Positions 14,310 to 21,075 of a stretch of DNA of 22,432 bases are shown here, piece by piece. The notes beneath the pieces were generated by a model. It saw nothing but the letters and a program-made list of their open reading frames with translations, searched no databases and was not told where the DNA came from. Position 1 is the first letter of the stretch. Each line of letters starts with the position of its first letter. The position numbers were made by a program, and so were the translations under genes. Origin of the DNA: a virus; IMG/VR virus record IMGVR_UViG_3300002835_001194, positions 1-22,432 of that record; one strand, given 5' to 3'.

Positions 14310-14507
14310 TTATTCTTTAATGTCGTTGGGCTTGATTATAGACACCACACGACCATCTTCATTAACTTTAAGATACAACTCGTCATCCTTATTTTCAATT
14401 GAACCTTGACCCTTTAATTGAGCCCAATACTTACTCCTAACCAACTCACCAAGAGCAGAATTATTTGAGTTGTCTTTAATCTCTTCTTCAGTTATAATAA
14501 TTTTCAT
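14310..14507 (-). CDS. Small unknown protein
   Basis: A 65-aa acidic protein starting MKIIITEEEIKDN, with a possible beta hairpin at the end (LYLKVNEDGRVVSIIKP). The N-terminus is faintly like the 'KIIxLTExxL' leaders found elsewhere in the window but lacks the (I/L)-x-E end, so I do not group it with them. It lies 34 nt upstream of the membrane-protein/transglycosylase pair and may be the first gene of that transcript. It begins about 58 nt after the terminator at 14566-14596. Confidence 0.55.
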   Translation of the reverse strand: MKIIITEEEIKDNSNNSALGELVRSKYWAQLKGQGSIENKDDELYLKVNEDGRVVSIIKPNDIKE

Positions 14508-14565
14508 AGATTTGTTTTAATAAAAGATAAAAATAATTCTATTAAAAATAAACCTATTTATTTCC

Positions 14566-14596
14566 AAAAAAAAAAGAGAGACCGAAATCTCTCTTT
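14566..14596 (-). terminator. Intrinsic terminator
   Basis: A 9-bp stem (AAAGAGAGA and its complement, loop CCGAAA on the plus strand) is followed on the minus strand by a run of T. It ends the transcript of the genes starting at 15245 and closes the GC-rich 3' region at 14597-14650. Confidence 0.85.
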
Positions 14597-14650
14597 AGGG
14601 CCGCCTGAAACTCAGAACGGTCGTCCACCACCAAGTTTAAAAAACTTGGA
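14597..14650 (-). ncRNA. Candidate structured small RNA or 3' UTR element
   Basis: Between the stop of the 14653 gene and its terminator lies a stretch far richer in G and C than its surroundings. On the minus strand it begins with a perfect 8-bp hairpin (CCAAGTTT, 3-nt loop, AAACTTGG; 14631-14649). A GGTGGACGA linker and a second hairpin follow (CCG, CTGA with its complement TCAG, CGG), then the terminator stem. Three consecutive hairpins would form an RNA of about 80 nt. I do not recognise an RNA family. It may be a processed 3' end RNA or only an elaborate transcript end. Confidence 0.4.
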
Positions 14651-14652
14651 AA

Positions 14653-14967
14653 CTATTTTTCAATAATTAAGTCTTCTTTTTTAATTATTGAGTTTACAAG
14701 TTTTTCAACTTCATCAGCGTTCATCCAACCAATAACATCGTCATCCCCCTCAGGATAGAAAAATTTTGTAACAAAATCATTTGATTCTCTATTAAAGATT
14801 GCAACCTCAAATGTTTTATCAAAATCACCGTATAAACCTTTTTCACCACCAACAATAGAGAATTCAACATCTTTGTTTCCAAAACAACACATTCTACCAT
14901 CACCACCTAAATTTATTGAAATTGGGTGTGGTTTTGACCATTTTTTTATATCTTCAATTGTTATCAT
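14653..14967 (-). CDS. Unknown protein, translationally coupled
   Basis: A 104-aa acidic protein (MITIEDIKKWSKPHP) with a GGDGRMCCFGNKDVEFSIVGG segment and strands continuing through about residue 70, then a helix DEVEKLVNSIIKK. Its ATG overlaps the stop of the upstream gene as ATGA, so both are read from one transcript. That transcript starts at the promoter at 15266-15297. No family recognised. It is followed immediately by the structured RNA segment and terminator. Confidence 0.65.
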   Translation of the reverse strand: MITIEDIKKWSKPHPISINLGGDGRMCCFGNKDVEFSIVGGEKGLYGDFDKTFEVAIFNRESNDFVTKFFYPEGDDDVIGWMNADEVEKLVNSIIKKEDLIIEK

Positions 14968-15245
14968 TTTGTTTCTAATGCCTCCATTTTAGATTTGGCA
15001 ACCAAATGCTCTGCCAATGTGTAAGCGTCCACGTTAGTCGTGATAATTGAGTTAACCAAGTGTTTGTAAGGGATATGAACAAAGAACTCCACTCCGTTAA
15101 AGAATGTTAAATCGTTCTTCAATTCAATACAACCTTGAACCATCTTCAAAAACAACTTGAATTGGGTTCCGTTTACGAATGTTTCGTTCAACAATACTCC
15201 AAATGTTTCGTGTTGAATCTTGATGTTATGTGATGCCATATTCAT
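14964..15245 (-). CDS. Unknown small protein, first of a two-gene operon
   Basis: A 93-aa protein with hydrophobic strands (FGVLLNETFV, FKLFLKMVQGCIEL, GVEFFVHIPYKHLVNSIITT) and a helical end. No family recognised. It is expressed from a Bacteroidetes-type promoter whose -7 box ends 20 nt before the first ATG (15245); a second ATG two codons later (15239) is also possible. The pair with the 14653 gene ends at a terminator, so it is a compact, independently regulated unit. Confidence 0.65.
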   Translation of the reverse strand: MNMASHNIKIQHETFGVLLNETFVNGTQFKLFLKMVQGCIELKNDLTFFNGVEFFVHIPYKHLVNSIITTNVDAYTLAEHLVAKSKMEALETK

Positions 15246-15265
15246 ATCTTCGTTTGTTTAGATAA

Positions 15266-15297
15266 CAAAGATAAACAATATAATTTAAACCACAAAA
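15266..15297 (-). promoter_or_regulatory. Bacteroidetes-type promoter of the 15245 operon
   Basis: On the minus strand -33 TTTTG and -7 TATCTTTG are 19 nt apart and sit in the gap between the NUDIX stop codon and the next ATG. This promoter lacks the AAAGTCAAAT spacer element seen in two others. Confidence 0.75.
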
Positions 15298-15298
15298 T

Positions 15299-15721
15299 TT
15301 ATTTTAAAATAATTTTAATTAACTTATAAAGTTGAGTACCAGTCGCATACTCATCTATTTCTTTTATTGAATAGTATCCACATTCGGTATGTTCGTGGCC
15401 ATCTTGAGCTAATTCCAAATCAGGGTTAATTTGTTCATCAACCTCTAATAAGTAAACATACATCAATCCCTTAACATTATTACCACTTTTAGCGTATCTT
15501 GGCACCAACCCAACAAACTTTAAATTATAATCATTGATATCAATACTAGTTTCCTCAAAGAATTCTCTTTTGGCGCCATCTTGAGTTGTCTCATTTTTTT
15601 CCAAATGTCCAGCAGGTATTGACCACATATTAGGGAAATTTTCATCAGAACTTCTTTTACAAAGAAGGATTTTATCCCCACACTTAACCATCACACCCAC
15701 ATATCTTTTAGTTTTTATCAC
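15299..15721 (-). CDS. NUDIX hydrolase
   Basis: A 140-aa NUDIX-fold protein. The Nudix box is visible at residues 38-60: GHLEKNE, then seven residues, REFFEET, with Ser in place of the usual Gly of EExG. It binds divalent metal and hydrolyses a nucleoside diphosphate linked to another moiety. SIPAGHLEKNE and VLLxKR-like KILLCKRSS match the mutator/ADP-ribose-type subfamilies, but the substrate cannot be read from sequence. In a phage it could sanitise nucleotides, remove NAD-related compounds or affect RNA 5' ends. It is divergent from the DUF192 gene across a 50-bp gap. Confidence 0.9.
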   Translation of the reverse strand: MIKTKRYVGVMVKCGDKILLCKRSSDENFPNMWSIPAGHLEKNETTQDGAKREFFEETSIDINDYNLKFVGLVPRYAKSGNNVKGLMYVYLLEVDEQINPDLELAQDGHEHTECGYYSIKEIDEYATGTQLYKLIKIILK

Positions 15722-15771
15722 GATTACTATTTTTTTTGTTTAATTTATCTTTTAATTTACTATTTATAAAT

Positions 15772-16122
15772 ATGAGAGTTAAAATTAATGAAAATATTTT
15801 TAATGTAAAAACTTTAGTGGATGAAAATTCACAAGGAATTGGTATGACAGGTAAAAAGTTTGATAAAACTTTTGATGGATTATTATTCTTAATGGGTGGA
15901 AATAAACAATGTTTTTGGATGTTAAATTGTATAATTAACTTGGACATCATTATCATTAAAAATAACGTCATTGTCAATATACATCACGATTGTCCTCCTT
16001 GTGATGACGAATACGATTGTATTAGTTATTGTGGAAATGGAAATATTGTTTTGGAACTTGAAGGTGGTTCTTGTGAAGAACTAAGTATTGAACCTGGTGA
16101 TACGGTTGAATATTTATTTTGA
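15772..16122 (+). CDS. DUF192-family protein
   Basis: A 116-aa protein resembling DUF192. The pattern GLLFLMGG (36-43), CFWMLNCIINLDIIII (47-62) and VIVNIHHDCPP (66-76) is the family's signature 'G(M/L)LF...FWM.N....LD.(I/L)(F/I)I....(I/V)V.(I/V)', followed by the GGSCEELSIEPGD-type end. Extra cysteines (74, 77, 83, 87) are unusual and could bind a metal. Family function is unknown. The start at ATG 15772 was preferred because the 12 codons upstream are AT-rich leader. A palindrome TATTTATAAATA directly abuts the ATG. Its 3' end overlaps the convergent DHH gene by 9 bp. Confidence 0.8.
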   Translation: MRVKINENIFNVKTLVDENSQGIGMTGKKFDKTFDGLLFLMGGNKQCFWMLNCIINLDIIIIKNNVIVNIHHDCPPCDDEYDCISYCGNGNIVLELEGGSCEELSIEPGDTVEYLF

Positions 16123-17511
16123 TTCTGTAATCTTTTGTTTTAAAACCTTCTCAAACTCCACGGCAACCATTTTAATGAACTTAACCATCGGAGAATCCTC
16201 AGCATTAGAATCATATTTATATTGTCCTGAAGGAGGTCTTTTACCTCTTCCAAGATAATTTAAACCAGATATGTTTGTAATACATTTATGTCCACCTGAA
16301 TTGGCTTGAATTAAATCCCAAGCATTAATTCCAATTTTATCTAACATCTCTTTATGTTCCTCAGATAAATCAGTAAAAGGAGTTTCCATCATATCTTGAA
16401 TATGATTTAAAACTCTATCACCATTTTCCATAGTTGTGAACTTATCACCATATAGTGCCTTAAAGTCTTTAAAAGTAAATCCAACACTCTCAGGTCCAAC
16501 ACTGGTCTCACTAACCCACTTGATAGTTGATAATGGAATTGTTTTATCTTTTAATTGTGATTCCCATTTACCAATAACTTCTTGAGCAATTTCACCTAAG
16601 TTAACACCTTTTAATTCTCTTTCTTTGTTGAAAGGATTACAAGATGCTTGAACCAATCCCATTGGCCAAGCCATAATAAAGAAATCCGCTTCAGGATTAT
16701 TTCTAAACGCAGTGTACCTATCATATGAACCTGGTTTAAACATTGAACCACCACCATATTGAAATATAATACCATCATTAACTCTTGGAAAATCTTTCAT
16801 CTTTTCCGCATAGTCTTCAGCATTTTTTTGTAATTCTTCAGGTTTAGCAGCATTTGATTTTTTCATCCAATCTTTAATATTATTTAAAATTGAAAGTAAT
16901 GAAGGTTCAGAATCCATAACTAAACCTTCTAAAAATCCTTTTTTGTTTTTAAACGCCAATAATAATTTGTTAATAACAAACCCTAATAACATTTTATTTT
17001 TTTGTAATGATTTTTCTTTATCAAATCTATACAAATAATTAACAACTTCTTTAGGTGTAATATCGTGTTTGGCAAAATCAGCCGAATCAACAGTACTGAT
17101 TAATAAAATATCTGATGATGGGAATAATTCTTTTGGAGATACTACTTGAGATATTGTTTCAACATTTGAACGAGATGCTCTAAATGATGTTGATTTCGTA
17201 TCTTCAGCACCTGCCTGTCTATCGTGATGGTCAGTATGAATAACAAACATCGGTTTACCGTGAGCAAAATCTACAAGAACCGGCATAACGTCACCACTAG
17301 CATCATTCTTTTTAATAGCAAATTCCTTATCACCATATTGTATGATATGACTACCAACAACTTTAATACCATTATCTTCAAGGTATTTCTTCATTGCTAT
17401 AGCAGTAGTAACACCATCCAAATCTTGATGGAAATAAATTTCAGCCTTTGGATATCTTTTAGCAAGAGCATTAATCTCTCTTAATCCCGATTCTTTTAGT
17501 ATTCTTTTCAC
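16114..17511 (-). CDS. DHH-family phosphoesterase
   Basis: A 465-aa protein with the metal-binding motifs of the DHH superfamily (RecJ, NrnA, cyclic dinucleotide esterases). FHQDLDG (27-33) is motif I (HxDxDG), VLVDFAHG (78-85) is motif II and IHTDHHDRQ (91-99) is motif III with the DHH. A later SGGHKCITNISG resembles the GGGH substrate motif of the DHHA1 domain. It may hydrolyse short oligonucleotides, ssDNA or pyrophosphate-type substrates. The start codon is GTG at 17511. The N-terminus MKRILKESG has an L-x-E, so it could belong to the leader-bearing set. Its place at the end of the putative capsid-protein block, 11 nt after the peptidoglycan-binding gene, fits that weakly. Confidence 0.82.
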   Translation of the reverse strand: MKRILKESGLREINALAKRYPKAEIYFHQDLDGVTTAIAMKKYLEDNGIKVVGSHIIQYGDKEFAIKKNDASGDVMPVLVDFAHGKPMFVIHTDHHDRQAGAEDTKSTSFRASRSNVETISQVVSPKELFPSSDILLISTVDSADFAKHDITPKEVVNYLYRFDKEKSLQKNKMLLGFVINKLLLAFKNKKGFLEGLVMDSEPSLLSILNNIKDWMKKSNAAKPEELQKNAEDYAEKMKDFPRVNDGIIFQYGGGSMFKPGSYDRYTAFRNNPEADFFIMAWPMGLVQASCNPFNKERELKGVNLGEIAQEVIGKWESQLKDKTIPLSTIKWVSETSVGPESVGFTFKDFKALYGDKFTTMENGDRVLNHIQDMMETPFTDLSEEHKEMLDKIGINAWDLIQANSGGHKCITNISGLNYLGRGKRPPSGQYKYDSNAEDSPMVKFIKMVAVEFEKVLKQKITESK

Positions 17512-17522
17512 CTATTATTTAG

Positions 17523-17870
17523 TTAGAATAATTTACCAATAAAAGTTAATGCTTTGTCAATTATATCTTGGTCCAATCCTAACTTATGTAAAGCATTATA
17601 TGTTTGTGGTCCAGGTTTTCCATCTGGGTTAATTTTTTCAAATTTTTGAAATATCTCAACAGCTTTAGATGTTAGACTTCCCCATTTAGAATCCACAGGA
17701 ATTTGAAATACTTTACCACCAGCCTTAATGTTTTTCATTTTAAAATAACTATTAAGAGCATTTTGAAGTTCAAATACTTCTTGTCCACTCATTTGACTTT
17801 GTTCCGCAATAACTCTTTTAACAATATTTGTTAAATCATTTTCAGTTAATTTTATAATTTTCTTTGACAT
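17523..17870 (-). CDS. Peptidoglycan-binding protein with a capsid-targeting-like leader
   Basis: A 115-aa protein. Residues 30-98 form a PG_binding_1 domain: VFELQNALNSYF, then VDSKWGSLTSKAVEIFQK (59-76) and NPDGKPGPQTYNAL (81-94), the typical three-helix 'VDGxxGxxTxxAVxxFQ' pattern. It has no attached enzymatic domain. The N-terminus KIIKLTENDLTNIVKRVIAE (4-23) is a charged amphipathic leader ending I-A-E, the same type as T4 internal-protein leaders cut by the prohead protease; cleavage after Glu23 would free the PG-binding domain. It is separated by one base from the upstream DUF5856-like gene. Placement in the virion and ejection with DNA are inferred. Confidence 0.85.
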   Translation of the reverse strand: MSKKIIKLTENDLTNIVKRVIAEQSQMSGQEVFELQNALNSYFKMKNIKAGGKVFQIPVDSKWGSLTSKAVEIFQKFEKINPDGKPGPQTYNALHKLGLDQDIIDKALTFIGKLF

Positions 17871-17871
17871 A

Positions 17872-18243
17872 TTAATACTTTAATGTTAATAAGTATTTTA
17901 ATTTATTTGTCTCACTTAAAATTTCATCTCTGATGTTTAATAAGTCAGTGTCGTATTTGGAATCTAAAACATCAGTCATTGAAACTAAGAATTCAGTAAT
18001 ACCATCTAAAAACTCTTGCATATTAATAGTTTCAATATTTTGAAACATAATAGCAAACTCAGGTTGAAACTCAGGTCTACCATATTTACCCATAAGAGCC
18101 TCAGTAAAAGTATCAATAAGGTCATCTAAACTCTCGTAAAAAGCACCGTAAGCTCTATGTTTTGCATCTCCAAAAGTAGTCCAATGAAGGAATCTAAATT
18201 GGTTTTGTATTTGTACTAATTTTAATATTAATTCTTCTTTCAT
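17872..18243 (-). CDS. DUF5856/Dps-like helical protein
   Basis: A 123-aa, all-helical protein. LVQIQNQFRFLHWTTFGDAKHRAYGAFYESLDDLIDTFTEALMGKYG contains the 'LHWxT...H.A...(F/L)Y..L.DLID.F.E' signature of DUF5856. That pattern is widespread in T4-like and other large phages and resembles Dps/ferritin four-helix bundles. Family function is unknown; DNA binding or a virion role is possible. Unlike its neighbours it has no (I/L)-x-E leader. It is 2 nt downstream of one block gene and 1 nt upstream of the next. Confidence 0.8.
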   Translation of the reverse strand: MKEELILKLVQIQNQFRFLHWTTFGDAKHRAYGAFYESLDDLIDTFTEALMGKYGRPEFQPEFAIMFQNIETINMQEFLDGITEFLVSMTDVLDSKYDTDLLNIRDEILSETNKLKYLLTLKY

Positions 18244-18245
18244 AA

Positions 18246-18983
18246 TTATTGTGGTTTAAGTTGATTTACTCCTCGATTTACCGTAGGTGCAGGATTTTGA
18301 GCCGATTGTAATGGTGTTCCAACTTTTTGTATTGGAGCTGTGAATGCCGAATTAGGTTTTTCTGACTTAATTTTTTCTAATTGTGATTTCATAAAAGGAG
18401 ATTCTTTTTCATTTTCAACTGAAGTATTTAAAGATTGAAGATATTCTTTACCATATAAAGTCCAAGCTTTTTTAGTTCTAAAACCAAAATTACCATAACC
18501 AGCTCCTTTGTTTAAAACACCATTAGTAAAACCTGTTGCCCAATTTTTAGCATTTGTATCTAACCAGTCTTGAAATAATTTAACACCTTCAATATTTTTT
18601 AATTCACTTGGTATCGGAGTTTTTTGGTTAACCTTATCACCTAACGTAGAAACATTCGTTTTAAATTCAGGGTCATTACAAGTATAATTTTGAACAATTT
18701 TCATAACAATATTCCATTTTTTACCATTATTATAATAATTGTAATTATCTATTTGATAAAATTCAGAACCTTTAGGTGTTTTACCTTTTTTTGCCTTTGG
18801 GTGTTTAACAACACAAGGATATTTTGACCAATCAGTTGTTGTATTTGTTGTACTTCCTATAGATGGTGCATACACAGATGGTGTGGTATTAACCGCTGCG
18901 GCTTGTTCAGAGATAACAATACCTCTTTTATAGTTCAATAAAAACTTCATTGAACTTATTTCTTCATTAATTTGTTTTTTCAT
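18246..18983 (-). CDS. Unknown virion-type protein with a capsid-targeting-like leader
   Basis: A 245-aa protein. The N-terminus, MKKQINEEISSMKFL followed by NYKRGIVISEQ, ends in I-S-E (24-26); an Ala/Thr/Ser-rich linker then leads to a domain with Cys-containing strands (WSKYPCVVKHPKAK, QNYTCNDPEF) and a long hydrophilic tail rich in Asn, Pro and Gln. The two Cys could pair in an oxidising setting. No family recognised. Tight spacing (2 nt and 9 nt) places it in the same four-gene block, and the leader suggests it is packaged in the capsid and trimmed. Confidence 0.7.
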   Translation of the reverse strand: MKKQINEEISSMKFLLNYKRGIVISEQAAAVNTTPSVYAPSIGSTTNTTTDWSKYPCVVKHPKAKKGKTPKGSEFYQIDNYNYYNNGKKWNIVMKIVQNYTCNDPEFKTNVSTLGDKVNQKTPIPSELKNIEGVKLFQDWLDTNAKNWATGFTNGVLNKGAGYGNFGFRTKKAWTLYGKEYLQSLNTSVENEKESPFMKSQLEKIKSEKPNSAFTAPIQKVGTPLQSAQNPAPTVNRGVNQLKPQ

Positions 18984-18992
18984 ATTTTTTTT

Positions 18993-19967
18993 TTAGTTAA
19001 ATGATAATGCATCGTTTAATCCTTTTCCAAAAGTTTTAGATAAAAAGTTTTGGATTTGGTCACTTCCTTGTGATGAGTTTGAATTATTTTGTGATGTTTG
19101 TTGTTGTGATGAATTATTTTGATTTACAACCGTGTCTTCTTTTTCATAATTTTGAGCAATATAATCACTAGTTTTTGGGTCTTCGGCAATTTTTTTTCTG
19201 AATTCTTCGTCTTCAGACATTTTTCTTTCAAAAGTTGTTAAAGATGGTATACCAAAATATGCTAATAAATTATTAGCGCCAATAAATTTTCTAAAAGAAT
19301 TTCTTCTATCTTGTCTAGCACTAACATTTATCCACCATTTTTTGATACCTTTTTCAGGTATAACATTATTTTTTGCAAAGTATTTTGACAATGTTTGTTT
19401 TTGATAATAATCTTTTAACCCTGTTTTAAATAAACCACCAGATATAACTTCTTTACTTCCAGCCTTTATTCCTGAAACAGCTTTACTACCACCAGCAATC
19501 ATATTTAACCCCTCACTTAATTTTGAACCTAAACTAGAATTTACTTTACTTATACTTTGAACTGTTTTTTCAACCACAGGTGCTTTAACATACCCAGCTA
19601 AACTACTATACTTTTTAGCTATCTGAGGATTTTTTGCCAAATAGTCCGTTAATGTTTTACCTCCAGCTTTCATAGCTGTAGAAGCTTCTTTACTCCCTTT
19701 GAATAATCTAATAATTGGTTTAGCAATAAAATCTCCAACAGTTGGGATTAAAGCAATTAACATTAACGCAGCATATAATTTTTCACCTTTATATAGATAA
19801 TAACATATTAAAGCTATGTCAGCAACTTCACCAATTACAGGAACAAATCCCGCAGCCATTAAAATGTTTTCAAAACTAAACAAAGATTCGTTTAGTGTTT
19901 CTTTTTCATTTAAAACTTCACTAGTTATTATGTCTAATTGTCTTTCTGTTAAAATTATTGACGGCAT
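18993..19967 (-). CDS. Membrane-inserting protein with a leader; candidate ejection protein
   Basis: A 324-aa protein. Residues 1-21 (IILTERQLDIITSEVLNE) form a leader ending L-N-E. Two hydrophobic helices follow (about 34-58 and 63-85), with GFVPVIGEVADIA and ALIPTVGDFIA; the 'xPVxGDxxD' look recurs in pore-forming and toxin-associated membrane domains. A basic, mostly helical region comes next, and the tail (about 277-310) is Asn/Gln/Ser-rich, low complexity. It would be the first gene of the minus-strand block, and a palindromic TATTTATAAATA lies 8 nt before its ATG. Passage through the host envelope during DNA entry is a reasonable guess; nothing shows it directly. Confidence 0.7.
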   Translation of the reverse strand: MPSIILTERQLDIITSEVLNEKETLNESLFSFENILMAAGFVPVIGEVADIALICYYLYKGEKLYAALMLIALIPTVGDFIAKPIIRLFKGSKEASTAMKAGGKTLTDYLAKNPQIAKKYSSLAGYVKAPVVEKTVQSISKVNSSLGSKLSEGLNMIAGGSKAVSGIKAGSKEVISGGLFKTGLKDYYQKQTLSKYFAKNNVIPEKGIKKWWINVSARQDRRNSFRKFIGANNLLAYFGIPSLTTFERKMSEDEEFRKKIAEDPKTSDYIAQNYEKEDTVVNQNNSSQQQTSQNNSNSSQGSDQIQNFLSKTFGKGLNDALSFN

Positions 19968-19975
19968 TTGATTTT

Positions 19976-19987
19976 TATTTATAAATA
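19976..19987 (-). promoter_or_regulatory. Possible late promoter (TATAAATA palindrome)
   Basis: TATTTATAAATA contains the T4-type late core TATAAATA on both strands. On the minus strand it ends 8 nt before the ATG of the capsid-block gene. The motif is not rare in AT-rich DNA, so this is tentative. Confidence 0.3.
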
Positions 19988-20016
19988 CCTGTTAAAAGAA
20001 AAAAAAATCTTATTTA

Positions 20017-20048
20017 TTTTGTTAACACCATATAAAATCGTATCTTTG
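20017..20048 (+). promoter_or_regulatory. Bacteroidetes-type promoter of the 35-aa gene
   Basis: Plus-strand -33 TTTTG (20017-20021) and -7 TATCTTTG (20041-20048), 19 nt apart, end 18 nt before the ATG at 20067. It is the only clear plus-strand member of the set and drives a single tiny gene. Confidence 0.75.
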
Positions 20049-20066
20049 TTAAAATCACACAAAATT

Positions 20067-20174
20067 ATGAAAAAGATGTATAAACTATATTCGGTGGAAA
20101 TTAAAACATTATTAAAAATAATTGGAATTGGTTTTGTTTCAATAATATTACTTAAACTTGGTATTGTTAAATAA
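20067..20174 (+). CDS. 35-residue single-helix membrane protein
   Basis: The reading frame MKKMYKLYSVEIKTLLKIIG continues with a hydrophobic helix to LGIVK and a stop, 35 aa in all. The basic N-terminus and a single helix of about 16-18 residues suggest insertion with the N-terminus in the cytoplasm. Support comes from a well-formed promoter just upstream and a terminator stem right after the stop codon, so it is a free-standing mini-gene. Such small membrane proteins in phages often block host functions or superinfection; the role here is unknown. The frame is open further upstream, but the promoter excludes a longer start. Confidence 0.7.
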   Translation: MKKMYKLYSVEIKTLLKIIGIGFVSIILLKLGIVK

Positions 20175-20175
20175 A

Positions 20176-20195
20176 AAAGGGTCTTACGACCCTTT
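20176..20195. terminator. Bidirectional intrinsic terminator
   Basis: An 8-bp stem (AAAGGGTC/GACCCTTT) with loop TTAC lies between the convergent 35-aa gene and the methyltransferase gene. The T run is good on the minus strand and weaker on the plus strand. Confidence 0.8.
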
Positions 20196-20203
20196 ATTTA
20201 ATG

Positions 20204-21070
20204 TTATACTGTTACAATATCTTTTATTTCTAATTTTAATTGTTTCTTTTGGTCAACAAAACCTTGAACTCTTTTTTTGGCAACTTCCGTATAGTTTTGA
20301 GAAAGTTCCACTCCTAACCATTTTCTATCTAAAGTCTCTGCGGCAACCATACTTGTTCCACTACCACAGAATGGGTCAAGAACTACATCATTCTTATATG
20401 TAAGGATTTTGATTGCCTTAGTCGGAATGTCCATAGAGAATGTTGCTTTAGTCATTTGTTTTGTGTCGGCAAAATAATTCCATTGTCCAAAAACTAAATC
20501 CATAAATTCTCTTTTTGATTCTTCAGGATATAATACTTTCTTTTTAAATGTACCATCCTCTTGTTCCACATTATCAATAACACCAACCCATTCAGGTTCA
20601 CCTTTAATCTTTTTAATGTGGTTTTTCTTATAAGCAAGAACTACACACTCTTTTGGATTATAAATGTATGGTGCTGATGGTGACATCCAAGAACCCCAAG
20701 CTGTGGTCTTACTTCTATGTGGTGAACTTTCTTCAAGGTCAACAACTCCAAAGAATTTAAATCCAACCTTTTTCATAACACCCCAAAACTCTGCCATAAA
20801 TAAAACTCTTCCACCTCTTTCTTGTGTATTGGTTTCATATGGAATGTTTACTGCGATTCTACCATCATCTTTTAATACACGTAAGGCTTGAGTTAACCAC
20901 TCTTCTGTGAACACCCAGTAATTCTCCATTGTCATATCATCTTGATGTGTATCGTAGTTGATATTACAATTATATGGTGGTGATGTTACGATTAAGTCTA
21001 CGGAACCTTCAGGAAGTTTTCCCATTTCCTCTCTACAATCTCCGTTTATAATTTTTCCTGTTTCTATCAT
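20204..21070 (-). CDS. Beta-class DNA methyltransferase (N6-adenine or N4-cytosine)
   Basis: A 288-aa S-adenosylmethionine-dependent DNA methyltransferase. The catalytic motif IV TSPPYN lies near the start (29-34) and the SAM-binding motif I DPFCGSGTS (232-240) near the end, followed by GVELSQNY. This order defines the beta class, PF01555 (N6_N4_Mtase). SPPY is seen in both m4C and m6A enzymes, so the base cannot be settled. I used ATG 21070, 5 nt after the upstream stop, and not 21097, which overlaps that gene. No restriction endonuclease is adjacent, so it is an orphan enzyme, probably for protecting phage DNA. The target site is unknown. Confidence 0.92.
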   Translation of the reverse strand: MIETGKIINGDCREEMGKLPEGSVDLIVTSPPYNCNINYDTHQDDMTMENYWVFTEEWLTQALRVLKDDGRIAVNIPYETNTQERGGRVLFMAEFWGVMKKVGFKFFGVVDLEESSPHRSKTTAWGSWMSPSAPYIYNPKECVVLAYKKNHIKKIKGEPEWVGVIDNVEQEDGTFKKKVLYPEESKREFMDLVFGQWNYFADTKQMTKATFSMDIPTKAIKILTYKNDVVLDPFCGSGTSMVAAETLDRKWLGVELSQNYTEVAKKRVQGFVDQKKQLKLEIKDIVTV

Positions 21071-21075
21071 ATCTT

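Noticed and set aside
14597-14650. A tRNA gene in the GC-rich stretch
   Set aside because: No acceptor stem, anticodon arm or T-loop consensus can be arranged; it forms simple consecutive hairpins.
15761-15772. TATTTATAAATA as a T4-type late promoter for the DUF192 gene
   Set aside because: The core runs into the ATG itself, leaving no room for a transcription start, and the octamer is common by chance in such AT-rich DNA.
15708-15977. 89-aa minus-strand open frame opposite the DUF192 gene
   Set aside because: It lies antisense to a recognisable family, and its translation has low-complexity Met/Leu/Pro runs.
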